In this document: positions 1 through 8,954 of the stretch, one piece after another
Layout: the number at the start of each line of letters is the position of its first letter
How positions within the stretch are numbered: position 1 is the first letter of the stretch
Assembly: GCA_016712145.1 (NCBI GenBank)
Contig: JADJRO010000003.1
Span: 186,001 to 250,000 of the forward strand
Direction of reading: 5' to 3'
Source of the DNA: Saprospiraceae bacterium
Lineage (GTDB): Bacteria > Bacteroidota > Bacteroidia > Chitinophagales > Saprospiraceae
DNA length: 64,000 nt
Notes under the pieces: model-generated
The model's input: the letters and a program-made list of their open reading frames with translations, nothing else
Databases searched by the model: none
What the model was told of the DNA's origin: nothing
Position numbers and translations under genes: made by a program

Positions 1-1865
1 TTGGTGAAAGTGAAAAGGCCCGGACTTTCAATACTACCGTTAGTGAATTTAACAAAAGGGGTGCTTTTGGGCATTAAATAACTACTCAAATCATAGATGG
101 GAAAATCGGAAGGGTAATTTCTAATGTCGATAATTAACCCTTTTGTATTTTCTATTTTTTCCCAAATTTTAGGAAGGTATTCTCTTTTAAGAGAACCATT
201 ACTTATATAGGCGATATTTTTATTTATCAATTTGAAACAAGTGTCTTTAACTTGATATTTACTGTATATATTAATTTCTTTTCCAGAAAACGTCTTTAAT
301 GTTTTGACTTCTCTTTTATCACCCCTAATAAGTTCAATATTGATTATAGAATCATTTGTTCTTAAAAGCTTGGAGGAAATATCTCTTAATTTGGTCGGAT
401 AATTCGAAGCTGGAGAATATTTCAATCTCTCTTTTATTATTTCTTCAACTGGTCTATTATTCACAACTGAAATAATATCACCAATTTCTAACCCTGTTTC
501 CTTTCCCAATTTTTCATCATAAAAACCTGTTACAACTGGTTTACTTTCAATAAATGTTAGTTCAACAGAGGCATAGCGAAGCCCGAAATAATTTTTTAAA
601 ACTTGGTTACTGCCCCAAATATTTGCATGGGTGTCGTGTACCCTACCAATAAGTTCCAATGTAGCAAGCGTGTATTCTGTATCATCTTTCGCTTCAATAA
701 ATTTGGGGATAAATTCTTCTAATATATTTTTCCAATCTTCTTCGATTAGATTCTTATATGGAAAGAAATATTGAATAATGTTCCAATATCTGTATATAGT
801 CAAAAGACGAAAACCTACATCAGGGTATTTCATTGATGAATAAGAATTTTCGTTTTTAAAGTCAGGGTTACCAACTCCGGGTTGTAATCCTATATAGTAA
901 TGTTCTTGCGGTCTACTTGCATTTTTAACTTTTAATAATAAGGTAGTGAGTTCATCTGAAAAACTGGAATTTTTAATCCAAGCTAAATCAGGTTCAAATT
1001 TCAATTCTGATGATTTAATCACAGTTTCTTTGCCTTGTGAAAATTCACCAAAACTATCAATCCATTTTATCAAGACACTATCACGATTTTTGCTGTTTTC
1101 TGAATGTAGAACTTTTGGAAGAATTCTAAAAAGTTCATAATCCCAGTTGTATTCTCCTTTAGCAATATTTGGGTGATAGTATTTCAAAAAGCCCCAAATT
1201 AAACCAAGGCTTTTTAGATTTTCAATTTGGGTTTTGTCAACCGAAATGCTTGTAATTCCTGACCCTTTGTCAAATTCTTTATCTTTTTCAGCAGGAAATA
1301 ATTTTCTTGCAATTGGTTTTAGGTCTTTAATGTCTTTCCCGTCAATGGATACAGTAAAATTATCTAACAACATTTTACCTTTTCCAACTAACAATCCTCC
1401 AATAACAATTTGTTTTGTTTTTTCAGGGTTCATCTCAAGAGTTATCTCATATTTTGTCCAATCAGTTGTCCCTTTTACCCCATTTTTATTCATATTGTCA
1501 AAGGCAATTGATGGGTCAATTCTCATCCAAAGGCCAGCATATCCATCTGTAACGTTCTCGGTCTTAATGTAACCTGTAAGTGTAATTTTCTTACCTGCAT
1601 AGTTGTCTGGAATTGTAAATGCCCAAGCCTTATAGTCTGGATTGCCTTCTTTAAACTCAATAGAAGCAGAATATTTCCCACTTTTTATGTTGGTTGAGTC
1701 GATAGCAAGAATGTAATTTGAACTCCCGAAATTATTCCAGCCAACAGGGCTTCCCTTTTCAGCTATTTCAAAGTCGAAATTTAATTTTGAAATTGTCTCT
1801 TTAGTTTGGCAATATGTCGTTATCGAAAAGAATAAGATTAAAAATGTCAAGATTGATTTTTTCAT
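1..1865 (-). CDS. Secreted S41-family peptidase (partial, runs off left edge)
   Basis: The frame is open from the ATG at 1865 to the window edge, about 621 residues without a stop. The start is MKKSILTFLILFF... ending YCQ, a Bacteroidota signal peptide. Residues about 25-170 look like a carbohydrate-binding-type beta-sandwich (AGKKITLTGYIKTENVTDGY). Around 430-530 is a PDZ-like stretch (GLEIGDIISVVNNRP), followed by the beginning of an S41 tail-specific protease domain (NIAYISNGSLKRE). The catalytic Ser/Lys would lie beyond the edge. Probably a surface or periplasmic protease; the substrate is unknown. It is a cassette gene, with its start 28 bp from the attC core at 1893. Confidence 0.75.
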   Translation of the reverse strand, partial: MKKSILTFLILFFSITTYCQTKETISKLNFDFEIAEKGSPVGWNNFGSSNYILAIDSTNIKSGKYSASIEFKEGNPDYKAWAFTIPDNYAGKKITLTGYIKTENVTDGYAGLWMRIDPSIAFDNMNKNGVKGTTDWTKYEITLEMNPEKTKQIVIGGLLVGKGKMLLDNFTVSIDGKDIKDLKPIARKLFPAEKDKEFDKGSGITSISVDKTQIENLKSLGLIWGFLKYYHPNIAKGEYNWDYELFRILPKVLHSENSKNRDSVLIKWIDSFGEFSQGKETVIKSSELKFEPDLAWIKNSSFSDELTTLLLKVKNASRPQEHYYIGLQPGVGNPDFKNENSYSSMKYPDVGFRLLTIYRYWNIIQYFFPYKNLIEEDWKNILEEFIPKFIEAKDDTEYTLATLELIGRVHDTHANIWGSNQVLKNYFGLRYASVELTFIESKPVVTGFYDEKLGKETGLEIGDIISVVNNRPVEEIIKERLKYSPASNYPTKLRDISSKLLRTNDSIINIELIRGDKREVKTLKTFSGKEINIYSKYQVKDTCFKLINKNIAYISNGSLKREYLPKIWEKIENTKGLIIDIRNYPSDFPIYDLSSYLMPKSTPFVKFTNGSIESPGLFTFT

Positions 1866-1892
1866 CGTATGTCTGTATCTTAAAATGGCTTG

Positions 1893-2022
1893 TAACGTTT
1901 TGGCATACACGAAGGCCGCTTGAGCATAAGCCAAAATTAAAACCTTAAATTTTATTTTCCAAGCCAGCCGTGAGAAATACCATCCATGCCAAAAGAAGCA
2001 GCTGGAGTGTATGCTGTGTTAT
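1893..2022 (-). repeat. attC-like site 1
   Basis: Cores taacg at 1893 and gtta at 2018. The arms around ggcatacac (1901) and gtgtatgc (2007) are complementary. The arm sequence is not shared with other sites in the window. Confidence 0.75.
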
Positions 2023-2037
2023 ACCTTGCCGGCCATG

Positions 2038-2328
2038 TCACGTTGGTTTTAAATTAGGATTACGACGTACATCAAATAATGAAAGAATAATAAGTTTTTC
2101 ATCTCGAATCCTATAGTATACTCTTACTTTTTTAATCAATAGTATACTGTAAATTCTATTACTCGAATTCTCTAGCACTCCAAGGTAAGGATTCAAACTT
2201 ATTAATGTTAAAAGGTGCTTAAGTTTGGACTGGAATTTTAAAGCTGCTTTTTCACCCCATTCATTTGACAGATATCCTATGATGCTATTTAAATCAAGTG
2301 TAGCAGTTTTTGTAAAGTGTACTTCCAT
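2038..2328 (-). CDS. RelE/ParE-family toxin
   Basis: A 96-residue protein typical of the RelE/ParE superfamily in length and pattern: an N-terminal helical hairpin (ATLDLNSIIGYLSNEWG), then a C-terminal beta-rich part (YSILLIKKVRVYYRIRD) ending in an FDVRRNP motif as in ParE-like toxins. Members are mRNA interferases or gyrase poisons; which applies here cannot be told. It lies directly downstream of the antitoxin at 2329-2556 with no gap, in its own cassette bounded by attC 1 and 2. Such pairs are known to stabilise cassette arrays. Confidence 0.85.
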   Translation of the reverse strand: MEVHFTKTATLDLNSIIGYLSNEWGEKAALKFQSKLKHLLTLISLNPYLGVLENSSNRIYSILLIKKVRVYYRIRDEKLIILSLFDVRRNPNLKPT

Positions 2329-2556
2329 TTATCCTTTAAATACTTCATTCATTGGAATCAAATTTTCGTCATTCTCTGATTCCTCAAAAGCATTTAGTAT
2401 ATGGTCTTTTTGTTCCTGTGATAGGTGATTCCAGGTCCTTGTATCTTTTGTATTTCTGTAATATTCAATCAGCTCATATATGGCCTCCAATTTATCTAGG
2501 TCTTCAATGGATTCCAGAAGAGTATTAATATCCTTGATTAAATTAGTCTTTGTCAT
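2329..2556 (-). CDS. Antitoxin of RelE/ParE pair
   Basis: A 75-residue, acidic, helical protein (MTKTNLIKDINTLLESIEDL...) ending in a charged tail (EESENDENLIPMNEVFKG). Its size, its position immediately upstream of the toxin, and its resemblance in layout to the antitoxin at 42261-42488 support the call. It is first in the two-gene cassette and translated without a gap before the toxin ATG at 2328. No DNA-binding motif is certain from sequence alone. Confidence 0.75.
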   Translation of the reverse strand: MTKTNLIKDINTLLESIEDLDKLEAIYELIEYYRNTKDTRTWNHLSQEQKDHILNAFEESENDENLIPMNEVFKG

Positions 2557-2601
2557 AATATTACAAAAATAGTAATTTTATTTGTATTGGCCGGTATGGT
2601 A

Positions 2602-2733
2602 AAACGTTTTGGCAGTACACGCTGCACCGCCGAAGAGATGCTAACCAAAAGTAAAAAAGATTTATTAAACAACCGAAAAAAATTAAGAGTAAAACATAAA
2701 ATTGCAAGCGGTGTAGCTTGTGCTGCCTGTTAG
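2602..2733 (-). repeat. attC-like site 2 (family A)
   Basis: Left core is aaacg rather than taacg; right core gttag at 2729. Arms ggcagtacacgctgcaccgcc and gcggtgtagcttgtgctgcc. Belongs to the commonest arm family (A) of the array. Confidence 0.85.
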
Positions 2734-2873
2734 AGTCGCGTGATTCTGTCCCTACAAGCGAATGATTTAAAGCTCAAAAATTAAATAAGATGCAATTGTG
2801 TTTTCAAAGCCAAGCAAGAGCGATATGAACCGAATCCAAATGTATTTTTAAATCCCTTTTGCATCATGTGCAC
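2734..2873 (-). repeat. ORF-less mini-cassette, copy 1
   Basis: A unit of about 140 bp between two attC sites. It keeps the shared ends cgtgat(g/t)ctg and tgcatcatgtg and the central gccaagcaagagcgatat. On the minus strand it starts ATGATGCAA and could encode a 28-residue peptide, but other copies break this frame. Confidence 0.75.
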
Positions 2874-2999
2874 TTACGTTTTGCAGATTTGCGATGGGCG
2901 GGCTTTTCAGTACAAATATTTATGCGGAGAACTGCACTTTCGGCAGCCACAAAACTGTCTGCGTAGCACGAAACCCCGCCTATTGCAAATGTGCTGTTA
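2874..2999 (-). repeat. attC-like site 3 (family E)
   Basis: Left core ttacg at 2874, right core gtta at 2996. Arms gcagatttgcgatgggcgg and ccgcctattgcaaatgtgc. Confidence 0.8.
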
Positions 3000-3014
3000 T
3001 GCGTTCGTATATTT

Positions 3015-3896
3015 TTACCATGGCCCATTTTGTGTAATATTGATGAATCTGTCGTTTTCATAACGATATGCTCCACCATACCCTACAAACCAAAGTCGCC
3101 TTTGCCGGTCTTCGTAAATTTGAAAAGTCAGCGGACCATAATTTCCTTCTTCTATTCGATATTCAGTGAGTTTCTCACCACTTAATCTATATATACTACG
3201 ACCGCAATTAAACCAAATATCACCCTTATAATCCACAATTATACTGCCTGTTCCTTTGCTTTCTTCAAAATGCATTTCTGAGACATTGGTAAGGATATTC
3301 TCTTTGAGATGAAAAAGTCCTTTTGAAGTCGAAACCCAGAATCCACCTTTTTTGTCTTCAACTATTTTGCTAACAAAATTCGTTGGCACACCTACTTCGT
3401 CAGAAATATTCTTTAACTTTTTATTTGAATATGAAAATAGACCTGCATTAGTACTTAACCAGATTGTCCCCTTACTATCTTCAAGAATACTATGAATCAT
3501 TTTTGTACTTGATACACCAACAGTTGTATCTATCTTCCCTTCGGGGATGTCGAATTGAGTGAACTGTTGTCCATCAAATATACAAGTACCTTCTATTGTC
3601 CCAATCCAAACATTACCATTGACATCCGTCTCAATGCACCAAACATCGTTGCTTGTTAAGCCATCTGATTCGTAATAATTGGTCACTGATGTGCCGTTAA
3701 TACTGCTAATACCATCAGTATGTCCAAACCAAATTATCCCATCTTTGTCTTCTGCAATGTCTTTAATTGTTACTCTTCCACCCAATTCGCTTCTAATGCT
3801 ATCCATATGAATTAAAGAATCGCCATCATATCTAAACGCTCCCCCTTCCGCTCCAAACCAAAGATTACCTTTGCTATCCTGATACATCATTCTCAC
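3015..3896 (-). pseudogene. Two-component-regulator-type propeller protein, 5' end lost into attC
   Basis: The 293 residues are made of repeated ...DSKGNLWFG / EDKDGIIWFGHTDG / DVNGNVWIGT units, the Reg_prop beta-propeller blades found in Bacteroidota sensor proteins. The indicated start is a GTG in the middle of a blade. The frame stays open upstream (KSLDSKKQISPVV) and runs straight into the attC arm at about 3937-3957, where a signal peptide should have been. No start with a secretion signal exists, so the gene looks truncated at its 5' end by a recombination or deletion that also removed the attC core. It may still be translated from the GTG, but an exported product is unlikely. Confidence 0.6.
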
Positions 3897-3936
3897 AACA
3901 GGACTTATCTGTTTTTTTGAATCCAGAGATTTTTTG

Positions 3937-4052
3937 GGCTTGGCGAAGGTGGGGGTTGGAAAGTACTAAAGTTCAAATTTAGCACAAAAGTTATTAGAAA
4001 GCACAAATGCTCAATTTAGCACAAAAGCCCCACTTTTGCCAAACCCATGTTA
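3937..4052 (-). repeat. attC-like site 4, one core lost (family F)
   Basis: Arms gggcttggcgaaggtggggg (3937) and ccccacttttgccaaaccc (4028), right core gtta at 4049. The TAACG core expected left of 3937 is missing and the propeller reading frame continues into the arm. Confidence 0.65.
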
Positions 4053-4067
4053 GCTGTAGTGCATTTT

Positions 4068-5441
4068 TCACTTGTTATTACACATTTCAATAGTTTGTTT
4101 TAATACTATGTCTTCATTGTTAAGTATCTGTTCAAGAGTCGGTTCAATTAATATGTTAGGAATAACGCCTTTTCCATAATTTAGATTGGCGTCAGTTGTA
4201 ATCATTCTATGTGTAACTTTAAGTAAATTTATTTTAGTATTTGGAAAAATAAAGTAACCATCACCGCCACTTAAATAGGAACTACCCCCTGTTTCGGTAC
4301 CGACTAATGCACCTCGTTTATATTTTTTAAATGTTTCACAAAAAATAGATGAATTAGAAAAACTGCCTTCATTTATGAGTACATACACCTTGCCAGTAAA
4401 GGCATTTTTATATGGATGATATAATTTAGTTAACGACCTTGCAGTATTTATTAAAATGCCTTTTTTGTTAAACGTTTTTACTTGATAAATGTAATTGAAA
4501 GGTTCATTCATTATGTGTTGCAAAAGCGCTATTCCATTTCTACCATCTCCTCCTTGATTACCCCTTAAATCAACAATAATATTTTCAATTCCTTGAAGTT
4601 TTACATCTTTAAAAAAAGTATTGAATTCTTTTTTAAAAGATAAATTGTATTCCTTTTTCATTTGTTTTGTACTCCAATGGCTAATAAACAAGTACGCCAC
4701 TTTTTTTTCTTTGTCAAATTTCCATTCAATACCTTTTTCGTGGTCAATTCTGTCGTATCGCTTATTTATCATTGCCCTTCTTCTACTTTTTATAATAGAA
4801 AGTGGTAAAGCTTCAATGGTTTTATTTGTTATGAATCCATTTTGTGATTTAAGTTTAAGGTTGTAAGATTTGCAAAAACCAAACATAAAACCATAATAAG
4901 AACGAAAATAAGTTAGGGTTACATATTTGGCATACAACTTATTATCTCCGTCTCTTGGATGTCTATTTTCTATCATTTTATAAATACTATCAGCGTTTAT
5001 TCCGTTAATACTTAATATCTCGTCTTTTACATTTATAGTCGAGTCGTTTGAAAAATTTTGTGTGATAAATAATCGACCATTGTATTCTGTAAAATTTATT
5101 GGAAAATATAAAGAATTGGTTGAATAGTAATTCTGTAATTCTAGACTAGGCAACATATAATTATGACCGTCTTTTACTGTAGTTTGTATGGTTGAAATGT
5201 AACAATAAAACTCTGGGGCTGTCATAGGTTTGTCTATCCGATTATATAGATCGTCAAACTTAGTGTCAAGTGTTTTTTTGTCAGTGTATAAATACAAATT
5301 AGTATTATGCTTTTCCATTTTATTTCGCATAAATTTAAAGTCCTCCTGCAATTGTTGTACGGAAAAAACTTGTTCGGGTATAATTGATTGCCCGAAAAGT
5401 TTAAAAGAAATTAGAAGTAATAATAATGTCGCTATTCTCAT
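4068..5441 (-). CDS. Secreted S41-family peptidase
   Basis: About 457 residues from the preferred start MRIATLLLLLISFKLFGQS, a clear signal peptide; an ATG 8 codons earlier (5465) lies 7 bp from the attC core. A PDZ-like region (VKDEILSINGINADSIYKMI, residues about 135-155) precedes the tail-specific protease domain with IVDLRGNQGGDG and the catalytic-serine segment INEGSFSNSSIF; GTETGGSSYLSGG follows. The product is probably a periplasmic or surface processing protease. It is alone in its cassette between attC 4 and 5, and is the second S41 gene within 6 kb, not closely similar to the one at the left edge. Confidence 0.82.
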   Translation of the reverse strand: MRIATLLLLLISFKLFGQSIIPEQVFSVQQLQEDFKFMRNKMEKHNTNLYLYTDKKTLDTKFDDLYNRIDKPMTAPEFYCYISTIQTTVKDGHNYMLPSLELQNYYSTNSLYFPINFTEYNGRLFITQNFSNDSTINVKDEILSINGINADSIYKMIENRHPRDGDNKLYAKYVTLTYFRSYYGFMFGFCKSYNLKLKSQNGFITNKTIEALPLSIIKSRRRAMINKRYDRIDHEKGIEWKFDKEKKVAYLFISHWSTKQMKKEYNLSFKKEFNTFFKDVKLQGIENIIVDLRGNQGGDGRNGIALLQHIMNEPFNYIYQVKTFNKKGILINTARSLTKLYHPYKNAFTGKVYVLINEGSFSNSSIFCETFKKYKRGALVGTETGGSSYLSGGDGYFIFPNTKINLLKVTHRMITTDANLNYGKGVIPNILIEPTLEQILNNEDIVLKQTIEMCNNK

Positions 5442-5471
5442 TTTTTTTGTAGGTCTACATTGCATTACAGC

Positions 5472-5604
5472 TGACGGGTTTGGGATAGACGCTGCACCGC
5501 CAAATCATTAGCAGCCAAAAATAAAGATTAAGTTTTTCATTACCGAAAAAAATTAAAAGTGAATGACTTTTGATGCTTGGCGTTGTAGAGTCTATGCCAT
5601 GTTG
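5472..5604 (-). repeat. attC-like site 5 (family B)
   Basis: Left core tgacg at 5472 (one substitution), right core gttg at 5601. Arms gggatagacgctgcaccgcc and ggcgttgtagagtctatgcc. From acggg onward it matches site 36 at 47190-47322, being the 3' site of a duplicated cassette. Confidence 0.85.
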
Positions 5605-5624
5605 GCAGCAGATTTTATCCGCTT

Positions 5625-6506
5625 TCACTGTTTGATAATCATTCCAGTTTTTCGTGTTCCATTATTGCTCCTTACCTCATAGAAGTAGATACTACGTGGC
5701 AAAAGTTCCGTATTTATTGTAGCGTAGTTTGTAAATATTTGATCTAAAACACACTTTCCCATTAAATCATAAAGAGTAATCCTTGTTTGTATGTTTTTTA
5801 AGAATTGGAATGTAAGATTATCGAAAAAAGGATTCGGAAAAACTTTCAAATTTTCAGAAGCATTCTGATCGTCAACACCTGTAATAATTAAATTGCAGTC
5901 CTGGTGCCATGCTGAATCCCTATTTCTATAGTAATATTGGTTTTTATAAAGACCAAGGATACTATCTTCATAGCATCTTAAAGGTCCAATACCTAAGGTG
6001 TGATGGACAACTGGAAACATGCCATATGTATTACCGATTCCTTCAATTACAAATCCAGAAAATCCAATAAGCAAGTCGGATACTAAATAATTAAAGCGTT
6101 TTCGCTGATGCCCATTAATTGTAATTGTGTCAACAGATAAAACTTTTACTACTGGCTGGACGAGTGCCCCATGAAAACAATTCAGTACGAATGTATCACC
6201 TTGTTGTGCATTAAAGTCATATATTAAACACCAGCTCGTGCCACTATAAAAATAAACCCGGTTGCTATCTGAATATGTGTATTGTTGTGAGGTGTCCGAC
6301 CAACCAGGTCCATAGTGTTCAATTATTGTTAAGATCTTACAACTTTGTCCATCTATAACTGTATCTGCAACCGACTCAAATGTTGTGAATGTTGTATAAT
6401 TGGGATTGATTGTACCTTGTGTGTAAGTCCATTTTGCACCAATTGGAGCCCATGCCTGGGTTAAGGCTAGGTTCGGTAGAATAAGAAAAAGTAGAAGCGA
6501 CTTCAT
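5625..6506 (-). CDS. Secreted protein with T9SS C-terminal sorting domain (copy 1)
   Basis: 293 residues with an N-terminal signal (MKSLLLFLILPNLALTQ), a beta-rich middle without a family I can name, and a C-terminal type A sorting domain of about 80 residues (LKVFPNPFFDNLTFQF ... ITLYDLMGKCV ... TGMIIKQ). The protein is therefore expected to be exported through the type IX system and attached to the cell surface. Copy 2 at 47343-48224 differs at only a handful of residues. On its 5' side the expected attC is missing (junction at 6556-6567), so it now shares a cassette with the gene at 6574-7521. Confidence 0.85.
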   Translation of the reverse strand: MKSLLLFLILPNLALTQAWAPIGAKWTYTQGTINPNYTTFTTFESVADTVIDGQSCKILTIIEHYGPGWSDTSQQYTYSDSNRVYFYSGTSWCLIYDFNAQQGDTFVLNCFHGALVQPVVKVLSVDTITINGHQRKRFNYLVSDLLIGFSGFVIEGIGNTYGMFPVVHHTLGIGPLRCYEDSILGLYKNQYYYRNRDSAWHQDCNLIITGVDDQNASENLKVFPNPFFDNLTFQFLKNIQTRITLYDLMGKCVLDQIFTNYATINTELLPRSIYFYEVRSNNGTRKTGMIIKQ

Positions 6507-6555
6507 GGTAAATAAAATTAGTTTTATACGATGCCTGTTGTTTTAAGTTAAATTT

Positions 6556-6567
6556 GCTGCCTGTTAT
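6556..6567. other. Cassette fusion junction: attC missing
   Basis: In copy 2 of this cassette the sequence aaatttgctgcc is followed by the core aacgg of a complete attC (48279). Here the same aaatttgctgcc is followed directly by tgttatgtgcgg, the last bases of an attC plus the start of the next cassette. About 120 bp of site appear to have been removed, joining two cassettes. Confidence 0.75.
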
Positions 6568-6573
6568 GTGCGG

Positions 6574-7521
6574 TTATTTCATGATATTGATTAATTCATT
6601 TTGATTCGCAGCATATATTGAATTTGATTGAAAGCAAGCTTTAATAATTTCATCTCGGTTACTTTGAATGTTAGTAGTATAGAAGCCTTCACTACATGCC
6701 CAAGTTTCAATCCACTCTATAATAATTTTATTTACAAAATTCAAATTTATGCCACCCATTTCCCTAATAAAATCGGAAATGATTGAGGCATCACTTTTGA
6801 GATAACACAAGATTAAAATCAATTCTGCATTTTTTGGAAAAATTGTAAAAACCATTGCTTTTAAGGGTTCCTCCTTCCAATTTGGAGTATTAACTTTTGC
6901 TACTTCATTAGGTGTTAAAGTTTCAATATTAAATATTGCTGATGTAACAAACTCTCTATAAGGAAGTACTTCTACAAGATAATCATAATTAGAGATTCCC
7001 TTCACCAATTCTTCTTCCGCCTTTAATTTATAATATTCTAAATCTTTAGCTCCCAACTTGTGCCCTCCCAGACTGACGTTAAAGCGTTCATCAGGAATAT
7101 TTGGAAAATCATCATCTCTAATTAATGCTTCCATCCATGATATTATATCCCATTTCTTTCGAAGCTCATGGCAAATTGCTCTGTAATTAAATAGTAAAAG
7201 ATGTTTCCGATCAGTTAAATCAAAACTTGATTTCTCGATTTCACTAAATATCATTTGATCATGTTTTGTGCAAAAGCCTTGAAATGTTAATATACTTGAA
7301 ATTGGTTCTCTTTTAAATTTAGGTAATTTTCCTGGAAAAGTATTTTTTGAATCAATAAAGTAAAGTTCATTGCTTGCATTGGCAATTGGCATCAAAAATT
7401 GACTGCGTTGAATAATATGCGAATTAATTGCATTTTCATTGCAGTTGGGCAACATACAAAGCTTTTGACTATTGTAAGCGTTACTTCGTATGCTAATATA
7501 CTTTTTTATTAGATGCTGCAT
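6574..7521 (-). CDS. Uncharacterised protein with N-terminal Cys/His cluster
   Basis: 315 residues, no signal peptide. The first 100 residues hold CMLPNC, then NSHIIQRSQF, then GFCTKHD, a spacing that could bind zinc in the manner of an HNH-like or treble-clef fold. The rest is mainly helical with FRAICHELRKKW and IIIEWIETWACSEG. I do not recognise the family. The neighbourhood makes a defence role conceivable, but nothing in the sequence proves it. The cassette begins GTTATGTGCGG and ends CGCACATAAC, so its two termini are complementary to each other. Confidence 0.7.
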   Translation of the reverse strand: MQHLIKKYISIRSNAYNSQKLCMLPNCNENAINSHIIQRSQFLMPIANASNELYFIDSKNTFPGKLPKFKREPISSILTFQGFCTKHDQMIFSEIEKSSFDLTDRKHLLLFNYRAICHELRKKWDIISWMEALIRDDDFPNIPDERFNVSLGGHKLGAKDLEYYKLKAEEELVKGISNYDYLVEVLPYREFVTSAIFNIETLTPNEVAKVNTPNWKEEPLKAMVFTIFPKNAELILILCYLKSDASIISDFIREMGGINLNFVNKIIIEWIETWACSEGFYTTNIQSNRDEIIKACFQSNSIYAANQNELINIMK

Positions 7522-7541
7522 TAGAATTGATTAATCGCACA

Positions 7542-7667
7542 TAACGGTTTGCAGATTGGCGATGGGCGGGCTTTTTAGCACAAAAGTTAATTTAGAGAAC
7601 TGAACTTTCGGCTTCCACAAAACTGTCAAGCGGAGACGAAACCCCGCCTATTGCCAATGTGCTGTTA
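7542..7667 (-). repeat. attC-like site 6 (family E)
   Basis: Cores taacg at 7542 and gtta at 7664. Arms gcagattggcgatgggcgg and ccgcctattgccaatgtgc. Confidence 0.88.
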
Positions 7668-7709
7668 GCAGTAGGCTTTTCTGTCTGTGATTGAAGTTGT
7701 TTAGGCATA

Positions 7710-8666
7710 CTAATAGCGAGTTCCAATTGTTTCTGATGGCATAGAATTTTGTATTGTAGCCAAATCGGTTTGGGTTAATTCCACTTTAAATGCACCTAAG
7801 TTCTCTTCGAGACGGTGAATTTTTCTAGTACCTGGAATAGTCACGATTTCATCGTTTTGACTAAGAACCCAAGCAAGAGCAACTTGTGCTTTGGAAACTT
7901 TTTTGTCTTGTGCAATTTGCTCTACAACTTCTACAAATTTTAAATTTTTCTTTATCGCTTCGTCTGTAAATCGAGGAAGTGTAAGACGCCAATCACTTGC
8001 TTCTAAATCTGCTCGACTTTTGATTGCCCCTGTTAAGAACCCTCGCCCAAGAGGACTATAAGCTACAAAGGTGATTCCGAGTTCTTGACATACATCCAAA
8101 ATTTCTTGCTCTGGTTCTCTGCTCCACAATGAATATTCATTTTGAACAGCAGTAATCGGGTGAACTGCATGCGCTCTTCGAATCATTTCTGCATTCGCTT
8201 CGCAAATGCCCAATTGTTTTATTTTACCTTGTTTTACCAAGTCACTCATTGCGCCAACAATTTCTTCAATTTCTACTTTCGGGTCTTGCCTATGCATGTA
8301 ATACAAATCAATTGTGTCAACTCCAAAATTTTGAAGACTCTGTTCGCAAGCTTTTCTTATGTATTCTGGCTTACAGTTGAGTCCAAGATATTCACCATTT
8401 GGTCCTCGCATAACAGCAAACTTGGTCGCTAAAATTACTTCACTCCACCGTCCTTTGAACGCTTTTCCTAATAGTCGTTCATTTGCTCCCCAACCATACA
8501 TGTCGGCTGTATCGAAAAAATTCATCCCTAAGTCAATGGCTTTATGCAATGTATTGATGGATTCCTGTTCATTAAAAGAACCATAGAACTCAGACATGCC
8601 CATGCAGCCAAGTCCAATTCTATTAACTGTTAGAGTACTGTGTCCTAATGTTGTTGTTTGCTTCAT
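7710..8666 (-). CDS. Aldo/keto reductase
   Basis: 318 residues, the normal family size. The family signature is complete: GLGCMGMSEFYG near the N terminus, FFDTADMYG carrying catalytic Asp and Tyr, ILATKF carrying the Lys, and DLYYMHRQD carrying the His. The C-terminal VALAWVLSQ and TIPGTRKIHRLEENLGA form the NADP(H) phosphate-binding region. It resembles the YajO/AKR13-like subgroup; the substrate is unknown, an aldehyde or ketone reduced with NADPH. Sole gene of its cassette. Confidence 0.92.
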   Translation of the reverse strand: MKQTTTLGHSTLTVNRIGLGCMGMSEFYGSFNEQESINTLHKAIDLGMNFFDTADMYGWGANERLLGKAFKGRWSEVILATKFAVMRGPNGEYLGLNCKPEYIRKACEQSLQNFGVDTIDLYYMHRQDPKVEIEEIVGAMSDLVKQGKIKQLGICEANAEMIRRAHAVHPITAVQNEYSLWSREPEQEILDVCQELGITFVAYSPLGRGFLTGAIKSRADLEASDWRLTLPRFTDEAIKKNLKFVEVVEQIAQDKKVSKAQVALAWVLSQNDEIVTIPGTRKIHRLEENLGAFKVELTQTDLATIQNSMPSETIGTRY

Positions 8667-8757
8667 TGTGTCTCTTTTTTTTAATATTTAATTATGAGTT
8701 TTTGTCTGTCGTTTATATGTCTGATTGTTTTTGTTAGTCGTTGTCTAAGCTTACTGC

Positions 8758-8884
8758 TAACGTTCAGAGTGCAAACGCAGGCAAGGGAATAAAGGTAGAA
8801 AGTATGGATTAAGAATCCAAAGAAGAAGAAAGAAAAGAAAGAAAGAAAAGCTAGCCCGACCTTGCTTGCACTTGCACTAGGTTA
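8758..8884 (-). repeat. attC-like site 7 (own arm type)
   Basis: Cores taacg at 8758 and gtta at 8881. Arms gtgcaaacgcaggcaagg and ccttgcttgcacttgcac. The middle is a purine-rich run (aaagaagaagaaagaaaag). Confidence 0.82.
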
Positions 8885-8954
8885 GCGGCTGTTATACTCT
8901 CTCAATGAAGTCGTTAAGTCAAACTTCCACACAAATACATGTAGAAAGAGTTGC

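Noticed and set aside
2734..2873. Conserved small peptide starting MMQ in mini-cassettes
   Set aside because: The frame differs between variants and is broken in most common copies, so coding selection is not supported.
8800..8850. Purine-rich aaagaagaaa tract as a separate simple repeat
   Set aside because: It is the loop region of attC site 7, bounded by its arms.
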